64,000 bases of DNA from Bin18 sp965242795 (lineage in GTDB: Bacteria; Desulfobacterota; Binatia; Bin18), in contig OZ251505.1 of the NCBI GenBank assembly GCA_965242795.1, positions 1,922,001-1,986,000 on the forward strand, given 5' to 3'. Positions within the stretch are counted from its first letter, which is position 1. Each line of letters opens with the position of its first letter. Positions 24,361 through 34,194 of this stretch are shown here, in pieces. The notes below the pieces were generated by a model. It was not told where the DNA came from, ran no database searches, and saw only the letters and a program-made list of their open reading frames with translations. Made by a program: the position numbers and the translations under genes.

Positions 24361-24972
24361 TTACCGCCGGCCGGTCTTGCGGAACCCCGCGTAGTACACC
24401 GGCGTGCCCGCTTCGAGGAACCGGCGCTCGAAGTCGGTCAGGATCGGCTTGCCGTTGCGGTTGCGCTGGTCGCGCCGCCACGAGAATCGCTCCAGGCTCG
24501 GCACGGCGTGCAACTGGTCGAGGATGCGGGTGAACTGGGCCGGCACGTCCGTCGCGACCAATATCCTGCCGCCGGGCACGAGCGCCCGCGCCAGCCCCGC
24601 GGCGAAGTCGTCCCGAAAGATGCGCCGCCGGTGGTGTCGCCGTTTCCACCACGGGTCGGGAAAATACACGTGGAAGGTGGTCACCGAGTCCGGGCGAATC
24701 AGGGTGTGCAGCACGCAGCCGACGTCCGCGGCAATCGCCCGCACGTTGCCCGGCCGGTCACGTGCGATGAGTTGGGCGATCCGGTGCAGCCGGCGCCGCG
24801 AAAACTCGATCCCGAAGAAGTTGTGTTCCGGCGTGTGCCGGGCCGCGGCGAGCAGGAAACTGCCTTTCCCCGGCCCGACCTCGACTTCGACCGGATGGGC
24901 GTTGCCGAACACCTCCCGCCAGCTCGGAGGCGCCGGTAGGGAATAGTCGGGTCGTGCAGCGGCTCGCCGCAT
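24361..24972 (-). CDS. trmB: tRNA (guanine-N7-)-methyltransferase TrmB
   Basis: About 203 aa. TrmB methylates G46 of tRNA using SAM. Landmarks are VEVEVGPGKGSFLLAAA (SAM loop), FFGIEFSRRRLHRIA, the family signature TFHVYFPDPWWKRRHHRRR and TDFERRFLEAGTPVYYAGF at the end. The start at 24972 (MRRAAARPDYSLP) was chosen over a 53-codon longer reading that overlaps the SDR gene and looks nonconserved. A purine-rich GAGAGGGACGAGAG precedes it. Confidence 0.94.
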   Translation of the reverse strand: MRRAAARPDYSLPAPPSWREVFGNAHPVEVEVGPGKGSFLLAAARHTPEHNFFGIEFSRRRLHRIAQLIARDRPGNVRAIAADVGCVLHTLIRPDSVTTFHVYFPDPWWKRRHHRRRIFRDDFAAGLARALVPGGRILVATDVPAQFTRILDQLHAVPSLERFSWRRDQRNRNGKPILTDFERRFLEAGTPVYYAGFRKTGRR

Positions 24973-25024
24973 CTCTCTCGTCCCTCTCGTGTGGCCGTCG
25001 AACGCCGGGTTGGACCGCGCCCGT

Positions 25025-25756
25025 TCAGGTGAGCCCGCGTCCGCCGTCCACGGAAAAGACCGCACCGGTGCTGTAATCGGACGCGGCGACGAACGCCACC
25101 AGACGGGCAACATCCTCGGGCGTGCCCGCACGTTTCAGCAGGGTCTTGCCGATTTCGCGTCGCCGGACCTCCGCGGGCGTTGCGGCAGCGAACAGCACCG
25201 GTCCGGGCACGACGGCGTTGACCATCACTTCGGGGGCGAGTTCCATCGCCAGCCCCTGGCTGAGTGCCAGCAGGCCGGCTTGCGAGACGGAGTAGGGGAC
25301 GTAGTCGGCCCAGGGGTTCTGGCCGGCGACGTCCGCGATGTTCACGATGTGTCCCCACCCCCACGCCTTCATGCGCAGGCCGACGGCGTGCGCGCACAGG
25401 AAACTCCCGTTCAGATTGACGTCCATGACGCGCTGCCAGTCGTCGAAGTCGAGCGTATCGATCGGGGTGCGAGAGAAGAGCGCCGCGTTGTTGACCAGCA
25501 CGTCGATGCGGCCGAAGCGGTCCACGGCGTGCGCGATCATCCGCTCGACTTCTGCCTCCCGACCGAGATCGGCCCGTATTGCAATCGCCTCGTGACCTGC
25601 GTCCCGCAACGCGCGCGTCGTGGCTCGGGCATCGTTTTCCGCCTGATGGTAGTGGACGACGAGGCGGCAGCCGCGCTCGGCCAACGCCAGCACGATGGCC
25701 TTGCCGACGCGCCGCGCGCCGCCGGTCACCAGGGCGACTTTGCCGGTGAGATCCAT
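25025..25756 (-). CDS. SDR oxidoreductase, pteridine reductase-like, with altered catalytic Lys
   Basis: 243 aa. TGGARRVGKAIVLALAERG with the basic TGxxxRxG loop is characteristic of NADPH-dependent pteridine reductases (PTR1/FolM), which reduce dihydro- to tetrahydro-pterins or folate. NNAALFSRTP and the C-terminal YSTGAVFSVDGG fit. In place of SDR Ser-Tyr-Lys it has Asp142 (NIADVAG), Tyr155 and Gln159 (YSVSQ): the Asp-Tyr pair matches PTR1, but the lysine is replaced by glutamine. It follows the second SDR by 5 bp. Confidence 0.87.
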   Translation of the reverse strand: MDLTGKVALVTGGARRVGKAIVLALAERGCRLVVHYHQAENDARATTRALRDAGHEAIAIRADLGREAEVERMIAHAVDRFGRIDVLVNNAALFSRTPIDTLDFDDWQRVMDVNLNGSFLCAHAVGLRMKAWGWGHIVNIADVAGQNPWADYVPYSVSQAGLLALSQGLAMELAPEVMVNAVVPGPVLFAAATPAEVRRREIGKTLLKRAGTPEDVARLVAFVAASDYSTGAVFSVDGGRGLT

Positions 25757-25761
25757 GCCGG

Positions 25762-26511
25762 TCAGCGAAACGGGTCGCGTTGCGGCTCCAGAACGACCTC
25801 GACCGGGCAGCCGTGCGGCGGGGAGGTCACGATGCGGTAGGCCGCCTCGGCCACGTCGGCCGGGCGCAGCAACGTGTCTCGGTCGAGCCGGTTGTTGGGG
25901 GGAATCAGCGCGGTATCCACGTGGCCGGGACAGAGATACGACACCTTGATGCCGTATCGGCGCACCTCGGCGAACAGCGCCTGGGTGAAGCCGCGCAAGC
26001 CGAACTTGCTGGCCGCGTAGGCCGCCTCGCCGGCCCTGCCGGACAGCCCCGCCGGCGACCCCAGCATGACGACCGCGCCGCGCCGGCGTTCGATCATGCC
26101 CGGCAGCGCGCACTTCGTGAGCGTCATGGCGGCCAGCAAGTTTACCTGCACGAGACGCTGCCAGTCCGCGACCCGCGCTTTGACGATCGGGGTGCGCGGC
26201 GGTCCGTACCCGGCGTTGTTGACGAGAATGTCGATCCGCCCGTAGCGGTCGAGCGCGGTGGCGGCCAGCGTGGCGGCGCGATCCGCCAGACCGAGATCGG
26301 TGGGAACGGCCAGCGCCTCACCGCCGGCCGTCCGGATCGCCGCGGCGCACGCGTCCAGTTCGTGCCGGCTCCGCGCGGCCAGGACGACGGGGGCGCCGGC
26401 CCGCGCGAACTGCTCGGCGATCGCCCTGCCGATGCCGCGGCCCGCGCCGGTAATCAGCGCGACCCGGTCCGTCAGCGGTCGGTCGGTCGGGAGCGAGTCT
26501 GCAACCGGCAT
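25762..26511 (-). CDS. Short-chain dehydrogenase/reductase
   Basis: 249 aa classical SDR, NAD(P)-dependent. Cofactor loop ALITGAGRGIGRAIAEQFARAG, NNAGYGPP, catalytic Ser in VVMLGSPAG, and an intact YAASK. C-terminal region CPGHVDTALIPP and ADVAEAAYRIV is like the 3-ketoacyl/sepiapterin-type SDRs. The ATG at 26511 (MPVADSLPTDRPL) is chosen over a longer reading. First of a two-SDR leftward pair, divergent from the enoyl-CoA hydratase gene across 133 bp. Substrate unknown. Confidence 0.9.
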   Translation of the reverse strand: MPVADSLPTDRPLTDRVALITGAGRGIGRAIAEQFARAGAPVVLAARSRHELDACAAAIRTAGGEALAVPTDLGLADRAATLAATALDRYGRIDILVNNAGYGPPRTPIVKARVADWQRLVQVNLLAAMTLTKCALPGMIERRRGAVVMLGSPAGLSGRAGEAAYAASKFGLRGFTQALFAEVRRYGIKVSYLCPGHVDTALIPPNNRLDRDTLLRPADVAEAAYRIVTSPPHGCPVEVVLEPQRDPFR

Positions 26512-26644
26512 TCCGTTGCCTTTATCATGGCGGAACGCTAGTATCCACGCGCTTTTCGGCGAGGGAGTGGCCGTTTCGCCTCCCTCCGCATCATGCCCGC
26601 GAACCGCGGATCGACAACCGTCACGCACCTGTCAGGGAGGACTC

Positions 26645-27421
<777 letters not shown>

Positions 27422-27481
27422 GCGGTTCGCGGGCGTTGCCGCGTGTCCTTGCGAGCGCGCCGCCCGCATTCCCCTGTCCCC

Positions 27482-27916
27482 GTGCTGTCCAATACGCACA
27501 CCGTCCGCGTCCGTTATGCCGAGACCGACAAGGCAGGCATGGCGCACCACTCTGCGTACTTCGTCTGGTTCGAGGAAGGGCGTGTGGAACTGCTGCGGGC
27601 GCTCGGCAGCCCGTATCGGACGCTCGAAGCCCAAGGCGTGCATTTCCCGGTCAGGGATGCCCGCTGCCGGTATCGGGCCGTGGCGTTGTTCGACGACGCC
27701 TTGCACGTCACGACGACGGTACGGCACGTCGGGGGCGCGAGCGTGCGATTCGGCTACCGCATCGTCCGCCCGGCCGATGACGCGGTGATCGCCGAAGGCA
27801 CGACCGAGCATGCCTGCGTGGACGATGCCGGCCGGGTGCAACGCCTGCCGCGGACCCTCCGTGAAATGCTGGCCGGATCCGAGAACCCCTTCCCGTTACG
27901 GACCGGGAATGGCTGA
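27482..27916 (+). CDS. Acyl-CoA thioesterase, hotdog fold (YbgC/4-hydroxybenzoyl-CoA type)
   Basis: About 144 aa. HTVRVRYAETDKAGMAHHSAYFVWFEEGR carries the conserved acidic/amide residue of YbgC-like thioesterases and the HxxYxxxFExxR helix; LRALGSPYRTLEAQGVHFPV and RFGYRIV complete the hotdog. It hydrolyses acyl-CoA thioesters, often short or aromatic ones. The GTG at 27482 gives a natural N-terminus; an in-frame GTG at 27443 is the alternative and neither has a clear ribosome binding site. Its end overlaps the convergent coaBC stop by 21 bp. Confidence 0.88.
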   Translation: MLSNTHTVRVRYAETDKAGMAHHSAYFVWFEEGRVELLRALGSPYRTLEAQGVHFPVRDARCRYRAVALFDDALHVTTTVRHVGGASVRFGYRIVRPADDAVIAEGTTEHACVDDAGRVQRLPRTLREMLAGSENPFPLRTGNG

Positions 27917-29131
27917 GGGTGACGACCCGGTCGGGGCGGATTTCTTCAGGGCCAGCAACCGGTCGTACACCCGGTGGGCGACCTCGTCCTTGGACAGCAG
28001 CGGCAACGCTGCGCGTCCGCCGGTTCGGTCCAGCAACGTCACGATGTTCGTGTCGCCGGCGAATCCCGCGCCGGCCTGCGTGACGTCGTTGGCCACGATC
28101 AGGTCGAGATTCTTCGCGCGCAACTTGCGCTCGGCGTTCTGCACCACGTCTTCGGTCTCGGTCGCAAAGCCGACCAACAACCGATTCCCCTTGTTCCGTC
28201 CGAGCCCGGCCAGGACGTCCGGGTTGCGCTCCAGCGCGATCGACAACGCGCCGTCCCCCTTCTTGATCTTCTGCGCGGCGACCTGCGCCGGCCGGTAATC
28301 CGCAATCGCCGCGGCCGACACGACCATCGTCGCCCGGTCGTAATGCTGCTCGACCGCCCGCTGCATCTCCACGGCCGTGCGGACCGCGCAGAACTCCACT
28401 CCCCGCGGCACAGCGAGCGCGGTCGGGCCGCTGACGAGCGTGACGTCGGCCCCGCGCTGCCGGGCCACGCGCGCCAAGGCGAATCCCATCTTGCCGGTCG
28501 AGCGGTTGCCGATGAAGCGGACCGGATCGATCGGCTCGCAGTTCGGCCCCGCGGTGACGATGACGCGTTCGCCCGCCAAGTCCTTGTCGGCCAACGCCGC
28601 GGCCGCGGCCTCGACGAGGTGCGCGGGCTCGGCCAGCCGGCCCTGCCCCTGATAGCCGCAGGCCAGATCCCCCTCCGCGGGATCGACGACCGCGTACCCC
28701 CGTTCGCGCAACGTCTTCAGATTCGCCTGCGTCGCCGGATGGGCGTACATCTGCACGTTCATGGCCGGGGCGACGACGACCGGCGCGCGCGTGACCAACA
28801 GCACCGTGGTCAGCAGATCGTCGGCGATCCCGTGCGCCAGCTTGGCCAGCAGGTTGGCCGTGGCCGGCGCGATCAGCACCAGGTCCGCGGTATCCGCCAG
28901 CCGGACGTGTCCGATTTCGGATTCCTGAGTCAGGTCGAACGTATCCGTGGCGACCGGGTTGCCGGACAGGGTCTGCAGGGTGAGCGGGGTGATGAACTCC
29001 TGCGCGTGCCTGGTCATCACCACGCGCACCGTCGCCTCGGCCTTGACCAGCAGCCGGACGATCTCGGCCGACTTATAGGCCGCGATGCCGCCGCTCACGC
29101 CCAGCACGATGGCCTTGTCTTGCAGGCGCAT
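27896..29131 (-). CDS. coaBC: Bifunctional CoaBC (PPC decarboxylase/PPC synthetase)
   Basis: About 411 aa; two steps of coenzyme A synthesis. The N-terminal CoaC flavoprotein domain has VLGVSGGIAAYKSAEIVRLL, the His in SEIGHVRLAD, APATANLLAKLAHGIADDLL and the PAMNVQMY active site. The C-terminal CoaB domain has VTAGPNCEPIDPVRFIGNRS, GKMGFALA, SAAAIADYRPA and KIKKGDG for CTP and cysteine binding. The ATG at 29131 (MRLQDKAIVLG) has GAGGGGAAGG upstream. Overlaps the thioesterase end by 21 bp on the opposite strand. Confidence 0.95.
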   Translation of the reverse strand: MRLQDKAIVLGVSGGIAAYKSAEIVRLLVKAEATVRVVMTRHAQEFITPLTLQTLSGNPVATDTFDLTQESEIGHVRLADTADLVLIAPATANLLAKLAHGIADDLLTTVLLVTRAPVVVAPAMNVQMYAHPATQANLKTLRERGYAVVDPAEGDLACGYQGQGRLAEPAHLVEAAAAALADKDLAGERVIVTAGPNCEPIDPVRFIGNRSTGKMGFALARVARQRGADVTLVSGPTALAVPRGVEFCAVRTAVEMQRAVEQHYDRATMVVSAAAIADYRPAQVAAQKIKKGDGALSIALERNPDVLAGLGRNKGNRLLVGFATETEDVVQNAERKLRAKNLDLIVANDVTQAGAGFAGDTNIVTLLDRTGGRAALPLLSKDEVAHRVYDRLLALKKSAPTGSSPSAIPGP

Positions 29132-29546
29132 GCCCTTCCCCTCGACCGAATCCGACCTGCCCGCCGACGAGTCTGTACAGCGGGGGAGTCGGGACGGCTT
29201 CGTTTCTACGTGCCTTTCCCTGACGGGACAAGACGCCCGGATTGTCCGGCGGGGCTTGAGGCGAGCGTCTGGCACGGAAGGATTTTCGGATGGGAACACT
29301 CGTCCCGCTCTGTGATGCCGAATACCGTTTGCTGTGTGCAGAAGAAGGATTGCTCGGCGGCGGGGGCTTTCCGGCGAGATTTAAGAGTATGGATGCCGCA
29401 CGAATGTAACGGAATCCGGATACCGTCAGAGGCTATACCCTCCCTGTCCGTATGCTCCTATACGAGCACCCGCGGACCCATCGACTTATTGGAGACTGAA
29501 CTCCATTGAAGGGGAAAGTATGGAAGCGGGGCGGTCCTGATCGGAC
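29132..29546. other. Intergenic region, no gene seen
   Basis: About 415 bp upstream of coaBC. No convincing gene or structured RNA is visible; it presumably holds the coaBC promoter. Base composition drops below the genome average around 29300-29520, which marks the start of the decayed 29.5-32.6 kb segment. Confidence 0.5.
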
Positions 29547-29871
29547 TCAGCCGAGCAGCTTGACCAGCGCGACGGTGAGCCCGACGATGCCGGTTGCCAT
29601 GATCCACAACTGCCGATACAACCCCGCCTCTAGGCCGCCGACATTGACCCGGACATTGGCAATCTCGGTTAGCACCTCGGCGATGTCAGCTTTCGTTTCC
29701 GCCTGGACATGGGCTATCTTCGCTTGCTCTGGCCTCGGACTTGGTGATGTCGGCTTTGGTAGCGACGTTGCCGCCGATGGTCTCGACGAAGGCTTCGGCC
29801 AGCGGCTCTGCAGCGTCGGCTTCGCGGAGGGCCTTCACGGCTCGGTGCGTGTCGAAGGCGAGCGCACTCAT
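29547..29871 (-). pseudogene. DUF1640-family coiled-coil membrane protein, frameshifted
   Basis: The start MSALAFDTHRAVKALREA at 29871 and the end LWIMATGIVGLTVALVKLLG at 29547 are both typical of DUF1640 proteins (~110 aa: N-terminal helix, coiled coil with repeated ATKADI/ETKADI, one C-terminal membrane helix). The two halves are in different frames; the shift is near 29715-29735, after KADITKSEARASE, where a single-base change joins them. It is either a pseudogene or a sequence error. Function of the family is unknown. Confidence 0.75.
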
Positions 29872-30407
29872 ACGCGCTACTGTACGGCGCCGCGAGCCGG
29901 GCCGCCAACGGGCGGCAGGGCGTCTCCCTACCCGCGCCGGAAACTTCCTCCGCCCCCCCACGCATCCGACTCCCTGCCCCCCCCCCCTGATAAGGGAGGC
30001 CGGGGATGGTGTGTCCCCACACATGTAGGTCTCACTCCCACGTGCGCGGGCGTGACGACCGGAGAGGATCGTCAGAGACGGAAGCTCCTAATGCAAGCTG
30101 ATCCGCACCCCATCCACCTCGCTGTTTCCAATCGGGCGGGTCTCTAGGGATCCGAGATGCTGTTCTCGAACCGTCGTATTTCATGCTTATGGAGGGGGAA
30201 TAAAGAGCCATGAACGGGTTCGATGGCTCCGGGAGGATGCGGGCGAGACGCCCGCGCTCCCAGGGGGCAGACGATACCCCTTTCCGTATATCCGACCGGC
30301 GAGCACCCATGAACATAGAACGCCGGGGTAACCCGACCATGCCGTTCTTCCGCCAGAACTCGCAGTCCCACCAGTGCCCCCTCCCCGCGGAATATCGGGG
30401 TGCGCCG
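29872..30407. other. Intergenic region with repeat fragments
   Basis: No supported gene. Contains a C-run of 10 near 29980 inside a hairpin-like repeat ending in TGATAAGGGAGG, and at ~30236-30262 a GC-rich palindrome-type repeat (GCGGGCGAGACGCCCGCGCT). Several short open frames here look like repeat-derived noise. Confidence 0.5.
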
Positions 30408-30533
30408 ATGGCTGAGGGCAAGAACCGGGCACCGCCCGCGCGACGGCGCGGGCTGGCAACGGTGCTCCTGACCGCGCTGCTGTCACTCGCCGCGCAGACG
30501 GGGCGCTGGAGGCAGGTGGCGGGGATGGCGTAG
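30408..30533 (+). pseudogene. Possible signal-peptide stub of the autotransporter
   Basis: An ATG opens on MAEGKNRAPPARRRGLATVL followed by LTALLSLAAQTG, an Arg-rich n-region and hydrophobic core like a Sec signal peptide. It stops after 41 codons. Past the stop, another frame reads VEVGSSLAGGDGQFGYVRGA, which looks like the beginning of a passenger or barrel. It may be the 5' end of the broken autotransporter gene downstream. Confidence 0.4.
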
Positions 30534-30852
30534 CGCGAGCGTTAGGCGTGGAGGTCGGCTCGTCGCTGGCGGGAGGGGACGGGCAGTTCGGCTATGTGCG
30601 CGGGGCGGCATGGAGCACGTTGACGCGCCACCTCAGCCCCGCACGCACTGGTAGCGCCGCTGAGCGCCTTGGGACACGCTAGGCGCCTTCACCACCTCGG
30701 TTGGGCTGGGTCTGGGCGGCCCATTGCCCGCTCGTTCAATCCCCTCTCTCTTTGGGAGGAGGCTAGGGGGAGGGTTGCCCACGTGGGGGGGCGTGGCCAG
30801 CAATACCCCGTTCGGTGGCGACCCCTCTCCGGGGGGCTAACTCGGGATCGGC

Positions 30853-32107
30853 TTGGGCCAACGCGGTTTCGACCGCGCCCATGCCGCGACGCCGCACCTC
30901 CGCGCGGCGTCGCGGACACTGCACAACCCGGTGCAGTTCCGGCGGGTGGCGGCAACGGATCTGCTGGCGCAGAGTCAGTTCGCCATGCCGTTGGGCCAGA
31001 AAGCCGCCGAGGGCTGGGCGTCGGGGTGGACGTTGTGGGGACGGGGCACGGCTAGCGGCTTCGACGGTCGACCGAAAGATGACTTCTTGATGGACGGCAT
31101 CGTGTTCACCGACTACCTCGGCCTGGATTACCGCTTGCAGCCGAACGTCTTGCTCGGCCTCGCCGTGGCGCACAGCCAGGGCGACGTGGACTACGAGACG
31201 CCCGACGTGACGAAAGGCGCCGTGGACCTGACGCTGACGAGTGTCTTGCCGTATGCACACTGGAGCCCGCGGCCGGGGTTGGGGGTGTGGGGGTTGTTCG
31301 GCGCGGGCTGGGGCGACTTGCAACTCCGCGACGAAGCGGGGAAGGTCAAGACCGATCCGGATCTGTTGATGGGTGCGGTAGGGGCGCGGCAAGATGTTCT
31401 GACGTGGCGCTGAAGGCGGACGTGTTCCTGACGGAGTTGGAGGCGGGCGCGGACGACCGCTTGCCGAAGACGGCGGGCGACGCGCAACGGTTGCGGCTGA
31501 TGGTGGAAGGCCGCACGGCGTGGGCCATATCGGAGGACTCGCACCTAACGCCCATCTTCGAGATCGGCGGGCGCTGGGACGGCGGCAAGGCAGAGACGGG
31601 CGTCGGTGCGGAGATGGGCGGTGGAGTCGAGTACGCGCACACCAAGCTGGACCTCGGCATTGAAGCCCGCGGGCGGTACTTGTTGGCGCACCAGAAGGCG
31701 GCGTTCGACGAGTGGGGCGCGAGCCTGACGTTGAAGTTGGATCCGGGCGCCGACAAGCACGGCCTGTGGCTGGCGTTGGCGCTAGTGTGGGGGCGGAAGC
31801 GAGTCAGGTGGAACAGCTATGGGGCAGCGTGGAGGTGCTGCGCGCCAGTGGAGAGTCGGATACCCCGCCGGGCCTGTCCCCGGCACAGGCCGAGTTCGAC
31901 ATCGGCTACGGGTTGGTGACGCACGAGGGCATGGGACTGCTGACGACCTATGGCGGCCTGTCGCTGGCGGGACCGCAGAGCCACGGCTACCGCCTGGGCG
32001 GGTGCATCGAGTTGGGCGAGTGCGACCTGAGCGTGGAGGGCGAACGCACCACGCAGGGCAGCGGCGCCGAACACTAAGTCGCCCTCTACGGCCACCTGGG
32101 CTGGTAA
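30853..32107 (+). pseudogene. Autotransporter beta-barrel domain, broken by frameshifts and a stop
   Basis: Outer-membrane autotransporter translocator domain, readable in three frames. ~30853-31400 gives GWTLWGRGTASGFDGRP, FTDYLGLDYRLQPNVLLGLA and GVWGLFGAGWGDLQL; ~31401-31795 gives VALKADVFLTELEAGADD and GVEYAHTKLDLGIEARGRYL; ~31795-32107 gives ASQVEQLWGSVEVLRA, DIGYGLVTHEGMGLLTTYGG. The second shift is in a G run (TGTGGGGGCGG). A TAA at 32075-32077 cuts off the last ten residues VALYGHLGW, whose terminal aromatic is the BAM signal. A repeat hairpin interrupts the upstream part at ~30745. Confidence 0.82.
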
Positions 32108-32558
32108 TCCCCTCCCCTGAATACGACCTTCCTCCGTAGGGGTGAAAAATTTTTCGCCCTTCCTCCTGCACCCTTTGACCTTTCGACAGGCTCAAGGCAC
32201 TGCCGGCTCAGGGACCGGAGGGAGGGAAGGGTTGATCCCTTCGTGGCTATGAACGAGATGTGACCGGTCGGGCGCCCCTCCGGAGACATTCAGGGGGGCG
32301 GGGCGAAAAATGTTTCAAACCCACAACAACACCCCGTTTATCTCAATACTTAGGAACGTACGCTATTCTCCTCTCTCCACGCGCATCCCTCCAGGCCCTT
32401 CGACATGGTTTGCCTCCCCCCTCGACACGCTCAGGACACCGTAAGTTCGAGGCACCGCAGGCTCAGAGACCGGAGACCGTCTCCGTCCCGGAAATCTCAA
32501 CGATGGCCGGGTTTCAAGCTGAGACAGATCCTCGTTCCGGGCCGTACGGCGGTTGTCC
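32108..32558. repeat. Repeat-rich intergenic region after the autotransporter
   Basis: No gene. At 32138-32160 the hairpin AGGGGTGAAAAATTTTTCGC/CCT would terminate rightward transcription; relatives lie at 60518 and 63521. At ~32174 and ~32398-32480 are degenerate copies of the CTTCGACAGGCTCAGG-type repeat that is also found at 43378, 45258 and 63299. Confidence 0.65.
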
Positions 32559-33218
32559 TCATTTGGTGTCGGGGGACCGTAGCAATGCTTGTTCCGACTT
32601 GGCCTCGTCTTGCAGGCGGACCGTCCGTCCGGCGACCCGGACCCGGCCTTCGGCGAACAGCTTGATGGCCGCGGGATAGATGCGGTGCTCCTGGCGGAGG
32701 ATGCGTGCGCGCAGACGGGCTTCGGTATCGTCGGCGTACACCGGCACCGCGGCCTGCATGATGATCGGGCCGTGGTCCATTTCCTCATCCACGAGATGTA
32801 CCGTAGCGCCGGAGATTCGCACGCCGTGTTCGATCGCTCGGCGCTGGGCGTGCAGGCCGGGAAAGGCCGGCAGCAGCGCAGGATGGATGTTCAGGATGCG
32901 TCGTGGAAACGCCCGCACGAAGGCGGACGAAAGCAGGCGCATGAATCCGGCCAGAACGACGAGTTCGACGCCGTGCTGCTTCAGCAACTGCACCATCCGG
33001 CGGTCGAAGTCTTCGCGCGACGGGAAGTCGGCGTGCGGGACGACCGAGGTCGGCAGCTTGTGGTTGCGGGCGCGAACCAAACCGTACGCGTCAGTGCGGT
33101 TGCTGATGACGAGCCGGATGCGGGCGGGTAACTCCCCCCGCTCAATGGTGTCGATGATGGCCTGCAGGTTGGTTCCGCCCCCGGAGAGCAAGACCCCGAG
33201 GGCGAGCGGTGCGGACAT
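32559..33218 (-). CDS. purN: Phosphoribosylglycinamide formyltransferase PurN
   Basis: 219 aa. PurN transfers a formyl group from 10-formyl-tetrahydrofolate to GAR in purine synthesis. LALGVLLSGGGTNLQAIID (phosphate loop), VLAGFMRLLSSAFVRAFP, the catalytic NIHPALLPAFPGLHAQRRAI with Asn-His, and the Asp in GATVHLVDEEMDHGPIIMQ are intact. ATG at 33218. It lies 13 bp after comF on the same strand. The C-terminal extension (AEGRVRVAGRTVRLQDE) is normal for the family. Confidence 0.95.
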   Translation of the reverse strand: MSAPLALGVLLSGGGTNLQAIIDTIERGELPARIRLVISNRTDAYGLVRARNHKLPTSVVPHADFPSREDFDRRMVQLLKQHGVELVVLAGFMRLLSSAFVRAFPRRILNIHPALLPAFPGLHAQRRAIEHGVRISGATVHLVDEEMDHGPIIMQAAVPVYADDTEARLRARILRQEHRIYPAAIKLFAEGRVRVAGRTVRLQDEAKSEQALLRSPDTK

Positions 33219-33231
33219 GCTGGGCTGGATC

Positions 33232-34032
33232 CTACGCCTGAATGACGCGCGCCAAGGTGAAGACGTCAACGCTGCGCGCGCCATTCTGGTACAGCGTGTG
33301 GGCGCACTCTTCAACCGTGGCGCCCGAGGTGAACACGTCGTCCACGAGCAGCACGCGGCGGTCCTCGAGTGCCGCGGAAGCTTCGGCCTGGAAGGCGCCG
33401 CGGACGTTGGCGCGGCGCTCGGCGCGGGTCAGTTTGGTCTGGGCCGCGGTCGGCCGCGCACGGCGTAGCAGCCACGGGGCGAGCGGGGTGTCGGTCCGCC
33501 GGGCGAGCGCGCGCGCCAGCAGGACGGATTGGTTGAACCCACGCCAGCGCAAGCGCCGGATGTGCAGCGGTACTGGGATGAGGCAATCGTATTGCTCATC
33601 GGCCAGTGGGAAATGCTGCGCCGCCAACGCGGCCAGCGCCTTGCCCGCCCGCAGGTCGCGCACGTACTTGAACCGCAACAGGCTGTCGCGCAACGGTTGC
33701 GGCGCGTCGCCGTGCGTGCGGTACGTCGCACAGGCACGCGCTTTCCGAAAGGCCGGCGGGCGTTCGCGGCACGCTTGGCAGAGGGAGTCGGGGCCGTGGG
33801 GTGCGGCAAACGGCAAGCCGCAGCGGAGACACAGCGGCGACCGTACCGCATGAATCATGCGCCGGCAGCCCGGACAGAAGGTCGGCCGGTTGCCCGCGTC
33901 GGAGGAGGAATCCGAGGCCAGCGGCGTCTGACAACTGACACAACGCCGCGGGTACAACAAACCGCACGCCGCGGCGAGCCCGCCACGCGCGCGGCCGGTC
34001 CAGTTCTGCAAGCGATTCGTCGAGCGGCTCAT
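33232..34032 (-). CDS. comF: ComF-family phosphoribosyltransferase-like protein
   Basis: 266 aa. N-terminal zinc-finger region with four CxxC pairs (CVSCQTPL, CPGCRRMI, CLRCGLPF, CQAC), then a PRTase fold with DCLIPVPLHIRRLRWRGFNQ, LLRRARPTAAQTKLTRAERR and the PRPP loop RVLLVDDVFTSGATVEE. ComF-type proteins are required for DNA uptake in transformable bacteria and are conserved widely without clear substrate. ATG at 34032. Very long open frames through the opposite neighbours upstream are codon-bias artefacts. Confidence 0.92.
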   Translation of the reverse strand: MSRSTNRLQNWTGRARGGLAAACGLLYPRRCVSCQTPLASDSSSDAGNRPTFCPGCRRMIHAVRSPLCLRCGLPFAAPHGPDSLCQACRERPPAFRKARACATYRTHGDAPQPLRDSLLRFKYVRDLRAGKALAALAAQHFPLADEQYDCLIPVPLHIRRLRWRGFNQSVLLARALARRTDTPLAPWLLRRARPTAAQTKLTRAERRANVRGAFQAEASAALEDRRVLLVDDVFTSGATVEECAHTLYQNGARSVDVFTLARVIQA

Positions 34033-34194
34033 CGGCAGGCCGGCGGGAGCGTCATCGAGGGCGGCTGCCGCATCTTCTGACACGGAAGCCGCATATTTCA
34101 AGGACTTGTGTTGCCCGGGGGGCTCGGATAAGGGTGACGCCGCTGCCCGGCGCGGTTCCTCCATGCGGTCCGCAGCACACTGGCAGGAGCTTTC

